Source of the DNA: Pseudomonas baltica
GTDB taxonomy: Bacteria; Pseudomonadota; Gammaproteobacteria; Pseudomonadales; Pseudomonadaceae
Length of the DNA stretch: 64,000 nt
Assembly: GCF_031880315.1 (NCBI RefSeq)
Contig: NZ_CP134771.1
Location: forward strand, 682,001-746,000
Reading direction: 5' to 3'
Under the pieces are notes generated by a model, which did no database searches, was not told the DNA's origin, and was given only the letters and a program-made list of their open reading frames with translations. This document shows positions 11,866 to 20,283 of this stretch, piece by piece. Positions within the stretch are counted from its first letter, which is position 1; each line of letters begins with the position of its first letter. The position numbers and the translations under genes were made by a program.

Positions 11866-12012
11866 GGTCGGCGGTCTCGGCAGGCAAATGCATTCCATGC
11901 ACGGGTACGGCGGGCAGGCTGGCCCGTGCTTTATAAGATGATCGCTTGATTTTCCGGGGTTTGGCGGGGTAAAACAAACGTAATTCCTGTCCGTTTTGCA
12001 TGAGTTTCATGA

Positions 12013-12918
12013 ATGAACCCCAAGCGTCTCACGCCGTCGATGTCCTTGCTGCTGGCCTTCGAGGCAGCAGCCCGGCATTGCAGCTTCACCAAGGCGGCCG
12101 ATGAACTGGCGCTGACCCAGAGCGCCGTCAGCCGTCAGGTGCAGGCGCTGGAAGCTTCGCTAGAGGTGGCGCTGTTCAAGCGCGAGGGGCGGCATATCGA
12201 GCTGACCGCCGCCGGCGCCCTGTATCAACAGGAACTGGCCGGTGCCCTGGCCCGCATCCGCAGCGCCACCTTGCAGACCATCGCGCGCAAGGCCGAGGGT
12301 GACGTGCTGCACCTCGGGGTGTTGCCGACCTTCGCGTCGAAGTGGCTTATGCCGCGCATGCCGGAGTTCTACGCCGGCCACCCGGACAATCTGGTGCACA
12401 TCCATTCACGGATATTCCCCGCCGACCTGTCCCGCGATGCCAGCGACATGACGGCGCTGATCTGCGCCGGCTCGGGCGATTGGCCGGGTTTCGTCGCGCA
12501 CCGGTTGCTGGCCGAAAAGATGGTCGTGGTCGCCAGCCCGGCGGCCTTGCCCGAGCAGGCCGGGGTGGCGTTGCAGAGCCTGACTCAGCAGGTGCTGCTC
12601 AACGTCGTGTCGCGCCCGCATGCCTGGGGCGAGTATTTCGAGAGCATCGGCATGACGCCCGCCGCCACCCTGCGCAACGGGCCGAGCTTCGAGCTGACCG
12701 CGCACCTGATTCAGGCCGTAGTGGCAGGCATCGGTATCGGCCTGGTGCCCAGCATTCTGGTCCAGGACGAACTGGACAGCGGCGCCCTGGTTGCCCTGCA
12801 CGCGCCCACCGACAGCGGCCGCAGCTACTATCTGGCGTACCCGGCGCCGTATCAGCAGTTGCCTGCACTCAAGGCTTTCAGGGAGTGGCTGCTGGATCAC
12901 TCATTTACTGAAGGCTGA
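12013..12918 (+). CDS. LysR-type regulator (GcvA-like), probable regulator of ydiJ
   Basis: This 301-residue protein has an N-terminal winged helix-turn-helix (FTKAADELALTQSAVSRQVQALE, residues about 26-48) and a LysR substrate-binding domain to the C-terminus. It is divergent from the ydiJ gene, with a 147-base intergenic region that is AT-richer than its surroundings. This is the classical arrangement for a LysR regulator of its neighbour. The effector could be a hydroxyacid, but that is only inference from context. Confidence 0.88.
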   Translation: MNPKRLTPSMSLLLAFEAAARHCSFTKAADELALTQSAVSRQVQALEASLEVALFKREGRHIELTAAGALYQQELAGALARIRSATLQTIARKAEGDVLHLGVLPTFASKWLMPRMPEFYAGHPDNLVHIHSRIFPADLSRDASDMTALICAGSGDWPGFVAHRLLAEKMVVVASPAALPEQAGVALQSLTQQVLLNVVSRPHAWGEYFESIGMTPAATLRNGPSFELTAHLIQAVVAGIGIGLVPSILVQDELDSGALVALHAPTDSGRSYYLAYPAPYQQLPALKAFREWLLDHSFTEG

Positions 12919-13092
12919 CGCGTCGAGAAGCGACTGGCGCCCCACACGGGGATGACACTGGTCGGCCCGTATCGCTATTGACGGAGCAATGATGGCACAA
13001 TGACGCCTTACTCAGACTGCACATTCATCAGTCCAGGCTGTTCATAGCGCCCGCTCCTTCCCGTCGCGGCCCTCGTCATTAGGTGATTCGCG

Positions 13093-14163
13093 ATGACCAC
13101 TCGTCCACGCAAAGGTCTTTCATTCGTCAAGCGCATGTACATGCCACGGGTCGTAGGGACCGGACTGGGCTTCTTTTGCGTGGCGATCGGAATCTGGCCG
13201 CTCGATCCGCCGTGGTGGACCTGGGCGCTGATGTTCCTCCAGGCCTTCGCCTGGCCGCATTTGGCATTCCTGATCGGCCGTCGCGCCCGCAAGCCTTTTC
13301 GCACCGAGCGCCGCAGTTTGCTGTTCGATGCGTTTGCCGGGGGGGTGTGGGTGGGCGCCATAGGCCTCAATCCGCTGCCGAGCGTGATCATTCTATCGAT
13401 GATCGCCATGGACAAAGTGGCCGCGGGCGGCTGGAACATGCTGTTTCGCACTTTGCTGATGCAAGCGCTGGGTATCGCCGCGGGGCTATGGTTGTTCGCT
13501 CCACCGTTGTTCCCGACCACCAGCCAGCTACAGATGCTCGCCTGCCTGCCGGTGCTCGTGGCGTACCCGATGGCCATCGGCATGATGTACAACCGCGTCA
13601 CCCGGCAACTGGCTCAGCACAAGCGCATCCTGGCGCGCCTGAGCCAGACCGACAGCCTGACCGGCCTGATCAACCACGGTGCCTGGAAGAACCTGCTGCT
13701 GCGCGAGTTTACCCGCGCCCAGAGCGGTGCCCGGCACCACAGCATGGCGTTGATCGATATCGATCATTTCAAGCAGATCAACGATGCCTATGGCCATCTG
13801 GTCGGGGACGCGGTCTTGCGGACGGTGAGCAAGACGTTGTCCAGCCATCTGCGCAAGACCGACCTGGTGGGCCGCTATGGCGGCGACGAGTTCTGCGTGA
13901 TTCTGCCGGATACCACCGCGCCGCAGGCCAGGGACATCCTCGAGCGCTTGCGCCGCGTGGTCAATGAATTCGAATACCCGGGCCTGCCGCAGCTGTCCTT
14001 GAGCCTGAGCATCGGGATTGCCTCGTATGGCCCGCACCTGGCGGCGCCGGACATGTGGCTGCACGAAGCGGACATGGCCCTCTATGACGCCAAAAGTGCC
14101 GGACGCAATACCGTCACCGTGGCCAACGCCGCGTTGGGGCGTGGCACCGCGTCAACGGGCTGA
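13093..14163 (+). CDS. MASE2-GGDEF membrane diguanylate cyclase
   Basis: This 356-residue protein has an N-terminal MASE2-type membrane domain (about residues 10-175, with several hydrophobic helices and the family-like start FVKRMYMPR) and a C-terminal GGDEF domain. The signature RYGGDEF lies near residue 262, preceded by the inhibitory-site motif RKTD, so both catalysis and product inhibition are expected. E. coli DgcC (AdrA), which activates cellulose synthesis, has the same architecture. No cellulose genes are present in this window. The gene stands alone and is followed by a REP block. Confidence 0.9.
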   Translation: MTTRPRKGLSFVKRMYMPRVVGTGLGFFCVAIGIWPLDPPWWTWALMFLQAFAWPHLAFLIGRRARKPFRTERRSLLFDAFAGGVWVGAIGLNPLPSVIILSMIAMDKVAAGGWNMLFRTLLMQALGIAAGLWLFAPPLFPTTSQLQMLACLPVLVAYPMAIGMMYNRVTRQLAQHKRILARLSQTDSLTGLINHGAWKNLLLREFTRAQSGARHHSMALIDIDHFKQINDAYGHLVGDAVLRTVSKTLSSHLRKTDLVGRYGGDEFCVILPDTTAPQARDILERLRRVVNEFEYPGLPQLSLSLSIGIASYGPHLAAPDMWLHEADMALYDAKSAGRNTVTVANAALGRGTASTG

Positions 14164-14189
14164 ATCCGAGCGGCTCGAGTTGACTGCGA

Positions 14190-14275
14190 GGGCCTCTTCG
14201 CCAACAAGCTTTGCTCCCACTGTGCCGCATCTGAGCCGTACACCCGTGGGAGCAAAGCTTGCTCGCGAAGGGGCC
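14190..14275. repeat. REP pair in inverted orientation (REPIN)
   Basis: Two copies of a Pseudomonas REP (CCTCTTCGCCAACAAGCTTTGCTCCCAC and the inverse GTGGGAGCAAAGCTTGCTCGCGAAGGGG) face each other across about 25 bases. They lie between two convergent genes, the MASE2 cyclase and mntP. Confidence 0.9.
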
Positions 14276-14360
14276 GGTCCAGCTTGCCCAGCACCCTGGA
14301 ATCTCCCGCAGGTGCAGGGCTCAGGAGCGGTGATCACCGTGGTAACTGCCAAGTCGTACT

Positions 14361-14400
14361 CCTGTGGGAGCAGGCGGCGACGCGGCCGGTCGCCGCACCT
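14361..14400. repeat. REP-like element with strong hairpin
   Basis: CTGTGGGAGCA is followed by GCGGCGAC, a seven-base loop and GTCGCCGC, a perfect 8-bp stem. It lies seven bases before the mntP stop and may act as a transcript end for either convergent gene. It lacks a T-tract, so classing it as a terminator would be speculative. Confidence 0.65.
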
Positions 14401-14407
14401 ACTCTGT

Positions 14408-14971
14408 TCAGGCCGACAGATGCTCGTACAGAATGGTCGCGCCCACCAGCATCAGCACCACACCCCCGATGATCTCGGCGCGCTTGCCAACCACGTTACC
14501 TAGCACACGGCCCAGCATTACGCCGATGGTCACCATGGTCATGGTCGCCAGGCCGATCGCTGCGGCTGCCACGAAGATATTGACGTCGACGAAGGCCAGA
14601 CCCACGCCCACTGCCAGTGCATCGATACTGGTGGCGAAGGCGGTCACGGCAAGAATCCAGAACGAATGCTGGTCGGGTTTTTGCTCTTCTTCGTCGTCGT
14701 GCTTCACGCCGTTATAGATCATGTGCAGACCGAGAATCACCAGCAGGGTAAAGGCGATCCAATGATCCCATTGCTGCACCCAGCGGGTCGCCGCCTGGCC
14801 GACGGCCCAGCCAATCATGGGCGTAATGCCTTCGATCACACCGAAGATCAGGCCGGTGCGCAGCGCTTCTGAAAGACGAGGTTTGTGCAGGCTGGAGCCC
14901 TTGCCGATGGCCGCCGCAAATGCGTCGGTAGACATGGCCAGTGCCAGCAGAATGAGGGAAATGGGATTCAC
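14408..14971 (-). CDS. mntP: Manganese efflux pump MntP
   Basis: This 187-residue inner-membrane protein with six predicted hydrophobic helices belongs to the MntP family, which exports Mn(II). Paired motifs [17 protein letters not shown] near the N-terminus and [14 protein letters not shown] in the second half show the internal duplication with conserved Asp residues. The start codon is GTG (14971-14969). The long leader upstream contains a yybP-ykoY manganese riboswitch, so expression should rise with Mn. Confidence 0.96.
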   Translation of the reverse strand: MNPISLILLALAMSTDAFAAAIGKGSSLHKPRLSEALRTGLIFGVIEGITPMIGWAVGQAATRWVQQWDHWIAFTLLVILGLHMIYNGVKHDDEEEQKPDQHSFWILAVTAFATSIDALAVGVGLAFVDVNIFVAAAAIGLATMTMVTIGVMLGRVLGNVVGKRAEIIGGVVLMLVGATILYEHLSA

Positions 14972-15155
14972 GGATTACGTCCAGTCGGGCTATGAGTCAA
15001 CGACACCTCCACACGCCCGACTTTAGGCATGAAAGTGTCGCTGGTCTCACCAACCGGAACGGTGTTCGCACCACGGCATGCTGCCGAGAATGTTGATACG
15101 AACGCTTGCACGTTGCTGTGCAAGCAGGCTACTCCCCAACGAAGGCCGCGATAAT
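14972..15155 (-). promoter_or_regulatory. yybP-ykoY manganese riboswitch leader of mntP
   Basis: On the minus strand the leader contains the conserved loop TTGGGGAGTAGC (GGGGAGTAG at 15137-15129) and, downstream, the second conserved loop ATCAACATTCTCGG (15097-15084). Between them is a perfect stem GCTTGCAC/GTGCAAGC (15125-15118 with 15111-15104). These are the two signature loops that form the Mn site in this riboswitch class. The aptamer core is about 15155-15065; the remainder up to the GTG start would be the expression platform. Family and gene context agree. Confidence 0.9.
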
Positions 15156-15167
15156 AACAGCCTGAAA

Positions 15168-15198
15168 TGAAAAATCCAGCCAAATTTTTTGGCTGGAT
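15168..15198 (-). terminator. Rho-independent terminator between the secreted-protein gene and the mntP leader
   Basis: On the minus strand ATCCAGCCAAA and TTTGGCTGGAT form a perfect 11-bp stem with a three-base loop, followed directly by a run of T. It ends the upstream gene (15226-15891) just before the riboswitch. Confidence 0.9.
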
Positions 15199-15225
15199 CG
15201 GAGTACGGCTCACTAATTGTAACAG

Positions 15226-15891
15226 CTAGTTACTTGCCACCCGGGCACCGTCGCCGGCACCGATCAGCGCCTGCAAAGAGCCGTCGAACTGCTGCAGGGC
15301 ATTGACCTGCAACTGGCGCTGCTGGTCGATCTGCGCGGCAATCTGCTCGGCGCTCTTGTCGTGCACCCACACGGCAGACATCTGTTTCATTCCGGCGCCT
15401 TGGGCCTTGCCGATGTACTGCAGGTTGGCGTCGTAAAAGGTCGCCACGTAGCGCGCTTCAACCTGGCTGTTGCGCTGAGTCACCAGCTGGCTGTAGGCGT
15501 CGAGCATCACCGTAACGTCAGGATGAGCCTGCATCAACGCATCGAGGTTGTCGTACACGGTGACTTTGGCGAAAGTCTTTTGCAGCGACCCCTGCAGCCA
15601 ATCGATGGCCAGGCGCGGGTCGGAACTGTTGATGAACGCGTTGCGAATCCGCGTATCGAGCGTGCTGCCCGGCGCGCCCTGCTGGGCCATGGCGTGGTAG
15701 CGGGTGAGGTAATCGAGGGTACCGACAGTATTTTCGCTGTAGAGCACGCCCACGGTCTGCGACGACTTGAGGGTCACAGGGCTGTTGGCCACAGGCTGCA
15801 GGTGGCAGTTGTCACGACCGGTAGCCCCGGCAGTGGCGACGAATGCTCCAGTCAGTACGGCAACCAGCGTCAACAGCGTAGAAATCCTCAT
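15226..15891 (-). CDS. Secreted or periplasmic protein of unknown function
   Basis: This 221-residue protein begins with a cleavable-looking signal peptide (MRISTLLTLVAVLTGAFVA, cleavage near residue 22). I do not recognise the family. The mature part has a mixed alpha/beta look (VGVLYSENTVGTLDYLTRY, then VTVYDNLDALMQAHPDVTVML), somewhat like the small periplasmic domains seen in CsgG- or LpoB-type proteins, but that is only a resemblance. There is a single Cys (NCHL) that is not in a lipobox. AAGGA lies eight bases before the ATG. It is monocistronic, with a strong terminator. Confidence 0.8.
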   Translation of the reverse strand: MRISTLLTLVAVLTGAFVATAGATGRDNCHLQPVANSPVTLKSSQTVGVLYSENTVGTLDYLTRYHAMAQQGAPGSTLDTRIRNAFINSSDPRLAIDWLQGSLQKTFAKVTVYDNLDALMQAHPDVTVMLDAYSQLVTQRNSQVEARYVATFYDANLQYIGKAQGAGMKQMSAVWVHDKSAEQIAAQIDQQRQLQVNALQQFDGSLQALIGAGDGARVASN

Positions 15892-16092
15892 GGCAAGTGT
15901 CCTTCACAAGCAGGGTGGTGATGTGGCTATCCTCCTCCTTTTGCGCAAAAACAGTACTTGCAAAAATTGATGGTCACTATCGATTGCATGAATGGTGCGA
16001 ATGGTTATTACGTCAGCCAGATCGCAGTGACAGCTGAAACCTTTCATCCGTTAAAGTCGTCCATAGCCTTATCCACTCAAGGAGAAACGATC

Positions 16093-16650
16093 ATGTCCGA
16101 CTTCCATGCCGATGCACTTACCTGGGGCCATGGCCCGCGCGTTTTTGAGGTGTTTCTCGAGCCCACCTGCCCCTTCTCTGTGCGTGCTTTCAACAAACTC
16201 GATGCACTGCTGGCGCTGGCCGGTGAAGCGCGCGTGACCGTCAAGATCCGCCTGCAATCGCAGCCATGGCATCTGTATTCCGGGGTTGTCACCCGCGCTG
16301 TGCTGGCAGCCTCCACGGTGGAGGGTGGCAAACAATCGGCCAAAGCGGTGCTGGCAGCGGTAGCTGCCCATCGCGAGGAGTTCGAGTTCGAGAAACATGC
16401 CTTTGGCCCGAACATGGACGCCACGCCCAACGACATCATCGCCCGCCTCGAAGCCTACAGCGGTATCAAACTGGCCGAAGCCTTTGCCCGGCCGGAGCTG
16501 GAACAGACGATCAAATGGCAGTGCAAATATGCGCGCCAGAACGGCATCCATGTATCACCGACGTTCATGGTCGACGGGTTGGTACAACCGAATATCGGCA
16601 GCGGTGATTCGGTGGAGGACTGGGTCAAGCAGTTGCAGCTGCAAGACTGA
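16093..16650 (+). CDS. DsbA/thioredoxin-fold protein with CPFS motif
   Basis: This 185-residue cytosolic protein contains EPTCPFSVRAF near residue 27, a CxxS active site on a DsbA-like thioredoxin fold, and the cis-proline segment HVSPTFMVDG near the C-terminus. A CxxS site supports glutathione- or isomerase-type chemistry rather than disulfide formation. The start at 16093 was chosen for the AAGGAGAAACG ribosome site just before it. The in-frame extension upstream to 15958 is not family-like. The substrate is unknown. Confidence 0.8.
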   Translation: MSDFHADALTWGHGPRVFEVFLEPTCPFSVRAFNKLDALLALAGEARVTVKIRLQSQPWHLYSGVVTRAVLAASTVEGGKQSAKAVLAAVAAHREEFEFEKHAFGPNMDATPNDIIARLEAYSGIKLAEAFARPELEQTIKWQCKYARQNGIHVSPTFMVDGLVQPNIGSGDSVEDWVKQLQLQD

Positions 16651-16777
16651 CAACAAGGGCGCCGTCGTGCGGCCTTGCGGCGCCCATTCCTGGAGGGAAT
16701 ACGCGCATGAAAATCCTGCATTGTATTTCCTCTGCGTGATCTCGTAGCGTGTCCTCTCCCCCACAGGAGTGACCGCC

Positions 16778-17404
16778 ATGAAGCCGCTGCAGCTCTATAC
16801 CGACAACCTGTTTCTCAGTCCTTATGCCATGTCGGTGTTCGTCGCATTGCATGAAAAAGGCCTCGACTTCGATCTGCTCGAGCTCGACCTCGAAGCCGGT
16901 GAACAGCACCGCGCAGGGTTCGCCGGGTTGTCGCGGACCCAACGCGTGCCGACGTTGGTGCACGGCGATTTCGTCCTGGCCGAGTCCTCGGCGATTACCG
17001 AATACCTGGAAGAGGCGTTCGCCCAGGTGCCGCTCTACCCTCGCGAGCTCCAGGCACGGGCAACCGCGCGGCAGATCCAGGCATGGCTGCGCAGCGATTT
17101 GCTGGTGATCGGCCAGGAGCGATCCACCTTGGTGGTCTTTTGCGGGCAACATTACGGGCCGCTGTCGGCGCGGGCGCAGGTCGCCTTCAGCAAGTTGCTC
17201 GAGGCGGCGCAGGCATGGCTGGCTGATGGCCGCGAGTACCTGTTCGGCGAGTGGTCGATCGTCGATGTCGACCTGGCGCTGATGCTCAACCGCCTGATCC
17301 TCAACGGCGACCCGGTACCCGCTGCATTGCAGGCCTATGCGCAGCGGCAATGGCGGCGCCCCAGTGTGGTGAAGTGGCTCGAGTTGCCACGGGCTGCGCT
17401 GTAA
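16778..17404 (+). CDS. yfcF: Glutathione S-transferase, YfcF type
   Basis: This 208-residue GST has a thioredoxin-fold N-domain (DNLFLSPYAMSVFVALHEKG, glutathione-binding TQRVPTLVHGDFVLAESSAI) and a helical C-domain with GEWSIVDVDLAL. Sequence style and length fit E. coli YfcF, a peroxidase-active GST. The ATG at 16778 is preferred over the GTG at 16769 because the GGAG ribosome site overlaps that GTG. It ends immediately before the convergent MocR-type gene. Confidence 0.85.
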   Translation: MKPLQLYTDNLFLSPYAMSVFVALHEKGLDFDLLELDLEAGEQHRAGFAGLSRTQRVPTLVHGDFVLAESSAITEYLEEAFAQVPLYPRELQARATARQIQAWLRSDLLVIGQERSTLVVFCGQHYGPLSARAQVAFSKLLEAAQAWLADGREYLFGEWSIVDVDLALMLNRLILNGDPVPAALQAYAQRQWRRPSVVKWLELPRAAL

Positions 17405-18736
17405 TCAGGTATGGGCCTGCACCACCCATTTCACCCTGGCCAGCGCCTCGCGTAGCGTCTGCAGGCTCACCGAGCCCAGCGCCAGGCGCAGCGCATGGGG
17501 CACCGGCGCACCGATTGCGAAGGGCTCGGCAGTCGACACAGAAATCTGCTCGCGCATCAGCGCCATGGCGATCTGATCGGCGCGGGCATCTTCGGCCAAG
17601 GGCAACCACAAGAAGTACGACGCGCGATGACTGTGCCACGACAAGCCGGCCAGCGCCTGCGCAGCGACGGTCTGCCGAGCGCGGGCGTCAGCACGTTTTT
17701 GCACCTCCAGGGCGGCGACGGTACCGTCTTCGAGCCACCCTGTGGCAATGGCGGTCAACACACCTGCGGTGTTCCAGGCCGTCGCGCGGATACTGCGCTC
17801 GAGTGCCGGAACCAACGCAGCCGGTGCAGCGATGAAACCGACGCGCAAACCGGTCGCGACACTTTTCGACAAGCCCGAGACATACACCGTGCGCTCGGGC
17901 GCCAGGGCCGCCAAGGGCGCTGGCGGGTTGTCCGCCAAAAACGCATAGGCCGCGTCCTCGACGATCTGCACGCCATACAGACGCGCGATGGCCACCAACC
18001 GCACACGTTGCTCGGCAGGCATCACCCAGCCCAATGGATTGTGCAGGGTCGGCATGCTGTACACCGCACGCACCGGTCGACGCCGGCAGAGCGCCTCGAA
18101 GGCGTCGAGGTCCGGCCCTGTGGCAGTGACGGGGATCGCCACCAGTTCCAGGCGCAGGGCTTCGGCCAGCACCTTGAACCCCGGATAACTCAACGCATCT
18201 GCCGCGACCACGTCACCGGGCTGCAACAGCGCCATCAGCGCTACCGTCAGGCCATGCTGCGCACCATTGACGATCAACACCTGCTCGGCGGGCACTTGCA
18301 CGCCGCGCTCGATCAAGTGCCGCGCCACCGCTGCGCGCTCGTGCAGGCGACCTCCGTGGGGGTGGTAGCGCAACAGCGATTCAAGGTCCCCGGACAACGC
18401 CAACTGCCGCAACGCCGCGCGCAACATCTCGGCCTGTCCTGGCAGCGACGGATAGTTGAAATTCAGGTCGATCATGCCAGCGGCAACGTCCTGTTGATCG
18501 ATCCCCAACCCGGGCGGCAACGCGATCTCCCGGACGAACATCCCTCGCCCCGCCTCACCACTGACCAGGCCCATGGCTTCGAGCTCGGCATACACGCGGC
18601 TGGCGGTGACCAACGCCATCCCTTCGCGAGCCGCCAGGTCCCTGTGGGTGGGCAGGCGCGTACCCGGCGGCAGAGCGCCGTTACGAATGTCGACGGCCAA
18701 GCTATCGACAAGAGTCTTGTAACGCGGGGGTGGCAT
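17405..18736 (-). CDS. MocR/PdxR-type regulator (GntR HTH plus aminotransferase domain)
   Basis: This 443-residue protein has an N-terminal GntR winged helix (PPGTRLPTHRDLAAREGMA, then VTASRVYAELEAMGLV) and a fold-type I aminotransferase domain with the PLP-binding lysine in SGLSKSVATGLRVGF. MocR regulators use PLP or its adduct as effector. It is divergent from an EamA transporter gene, and the intergenic region holds a clear palindrome, so regulation of that transporter is the natural inference. The start at 18736 gives the usual short N-terminus. The open frame extends upstream over the operator and the neighbouring gene. Confidence 0.9.
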   Translation of the reverse strand: MPPPRYKTLVDSLAVDIRNGALPPGTRLPTHRDLAAREGMALVTASRVYAELEAMGLVSGEAGRGMFVREIALPPGLGIDQQDVAAGMIDLNFNYPSLPGQAEMLRAALRQLALSGDLESLLRYHPHGGRLHERAAVARHLIERGVQVPAEQVLIVNGAQHGLTVALMALLQPGDVVAADALSYPGFKVLAEALRLELVAIPVTATGPDLDAFEALCRRRPVRAVYSMPTLHNPLGWVMPAEQRVRLVAIARLYGVQIVEDAAYAFLADNPPAPLAALAPERTVYVSGLSKSVATGLRVGFIAAPAALVPALERSIRATAWNTAGVLTAIATGWLEDGTVAALEVQKRADARARQTVAAQALAGLSWHSHRASYFLWLPLAEDARADQIAMALMREQISVSTAEPFAIGAPVPHALRLALGSVSLQTLREALARVKWVVQAHT

Positions 18737-18744
18737 CGGTAACT

Positions 18745-18777
18745 GTATCCATGACAATTTTTTGATTGTCCTGATAC
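18745..18777. promoter_or_regulatory. Probable operator of the MocR-type regulator
   Basis: Nested inverted repeats lie between the divergent genes: GACAAT (18753-18758) with ATTGTC (18765-18770), flanked by GTATC (18745-18749) and GATAC (18773-18777). The site overlaps the region where both promoters should lie. Confidence 0.65.
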
Positions 18778-18826
18778 TCGCTCCTAGGATGGGCGCCTGA
18801 CAACCCCTGCGACCGAAGTGAGCGCC

Positions 18827-19723
18827 ATGGAAAAGACCTCTCGACTGCACGAACCGGCCTTGAGCCACAATACCCGCGGATGGATCAACGGCTTGATCGG
18901 CGTGGTGATCTTCAGCGGCTCGCTGCCCGCAACGCGGCTGGCGGTCACCGCGTTCGATCCATTGTTTCTGACTGCGGCGCGGGCGACCCTCGCGGCCTTT
19001 TTGGCCGTGATCCTGCTATGGCTGTTCAAGCCACAGCGTCCGGCACTCGCGCAATTGGCCGCATTGATCGTGGTGGCGGCAGGCGTGGTACTGGGGTTTC
19101 CGCTGCTGACGGCGCTGGCCTTGCAGCACGTGACCGCAGCCCATTCGATCGTGTTCCTGGGGCTGCTGCCATTGGCGACCGCCATTTTTGCGGTGTTGCG
19201 CGGCGGCGAACGGCCACGGCGGGCGTTCTGGATTTTTTCATTGTTCGGCAGTGCGCTAGTGGTCGGTTTTGCGTTGAGCCAAGGCCTGACGGCGGCCCCC
19301 AAAGGTGATCTGCTGATGCTGCTGGCCATCGTCGTCTGCGGCCTGGGTTACGCCGAAGGTGCGAAGCTGTCGAGAACCCTGGGCGGTTGGCAGGTGATTT
19401 GCTGGGCACTGGTGCTGGCACTGCCGGTGATGGCGACTTTGACGGCCGTGCTGATGCCCGCTTCTTTTGTGGCGATCAGCCCCAGTGCCTGGTGGTGCCT
19501 GGCCTATGTGTCGCTGTTCAGCATGCTGATCGGCTTCGTGTTCTGGTACCGGGGGCTGGCCCAGGGCGGTATCGCCGCGGTGGGGCAATTACAGCTATTG
19601 CAACCGTTTTTCGGCCTGGCGCTGGCGGCGGGATTGCTGCATGAACAGGTGAGCGCCGGGATGGTCGGGGTGACAGTGGCGGTGATCGTCTGTGTGGCCG
19701 GGGCCAGACGGTTTTCGCGCTAG
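18827..19723 (+). CDS. EamA/DMT-family transporter
   Basis: This 298-residue inner-membrane protein has about ten hydrophobic helices in two EamA repeats (first repeat IGVVIFSGSLPATRLAV; second repeat near YVSLFSMLIGFVFWYRGLAQGG). The family exports amino acids or other small metabolites. Its partner is the divergent MocR-type regulator, and such pairs often handle PLP-related or amino-acid compounds. The exact substrate cannot be read. The ATG at 18827 is chosen; a GTG three codons upstream is possible. Confidence 0.88.
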   Translation: MEKTSRLHEPALSHNTRGWINGLIGVVIFSGSLPATRLAVTAFDPLFLTAARATLAAFLAVILLWLFKPQRPALAQLAALIVVAAGVVLGFPLLTALALQHVTAAHSIVFLGLLPLATAIFAVLRGGERPRRAFWIFSLFGSALVVGFALSQGLTAAPKGDLLMLLAIVVCGLGYAEGAKLSRTLGGWQVICWALVLALPVMATLTAVLMPASFVAISPSAWWCLAYVSLFSMLIGFVFWYRGLAQGGIAAVGQLQLLQPFFGLALAAGLLHEQVSAGMVGVTVAVIVCVAGARRFSR

Positions 19724-19737
19724 CCAGTGAGTAAACA

Positions 19738-19775
19738 GTTGGCCCTTGGCGGGCAAGCCTTGCTCCCACAGCGCC
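19738..19775. repeat. Single REP element
   Basis: TTGGCGGGCAAGCCTTGCTCCCACAG matches the Pseudomonas REP core seen elsewhere in the window, here as one copy between convergent genes. Confidence 0.8.
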
Positions 19776-19777
19776 AA

Positions 19778-20164
19778 CTACAGCTGCCCCTCGATCGCCG
19801 CCTTGTCGACGATCGACCACACCTGCCAGATCTTCCCTTCGCGATACTCGTAAAAAACGTTCTCCGTGAAATACAACCGCTTGCCGTTCACCGCCAAGCC
19901 GAGAAACTCGCCCTTGGGTGAGCAATCAAACTCCAGCCGGGCGGCGATGTGGGGTGGATCGCACATCAGCAGGCCGATGTTGAACTGCAGGTCCGGGATG
20001 TCGGAAAAGTCCTTTTCGAGCATCTGCCGGTAGCCAGCCACACCCAGCGGCCGGCCGTTGTGATGTACGTCCGGGTCGACGAATTCGCCAAGATGGTCCC
20101 AGTCCTGCCGGTTCAGGCAGGCGATGTAACCGTGATAGTGATCGACTAGAACGTGCCTGAGCAT
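19778..20164 (-). CDS. SnoaL-like (NTF2-fold) protein
   Basis: This 128-residue protein fits the NTF2/SnoaL fold: N-terminal helices (YHGYIACLNRQDWDHLGEFV), the conserved DVHHNGRPL segment, GYRQMLEKDFSDIPDL and a C-terminal sheet ending in IWQVWSIVDKAAIE. Members include ester cyclases and many orphan proteins, so function is open. AAGGA lies eight bases before the ATG at 20164. The longer open frame upstream is not family-like. Confidence 0.8.
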   Translation of the reverse strand: MLRHVLVDHYHGYIACLNRQDWDHLGEFVDPDVHHNGRPLGVAGYRQMLEKDFSDIPDLQFNIGLLMCDPPHIAARLEFDCSPKGEFLGLAVNGKRLYFTENVFYEYREGKIWQVWSIVDKAAIEGQL

Positions 20165-20283
20165 CTGAGGATTCCTTATGCAGGGTGTGGCAGGCTTTGG
20201 CGCTATCGCAACAACGGCAGGTGCGCAAAAGGGCCCGGCACGTGTGCCCGTCGCAGGTGTAATCGTTGGACGCTGGATGATGG

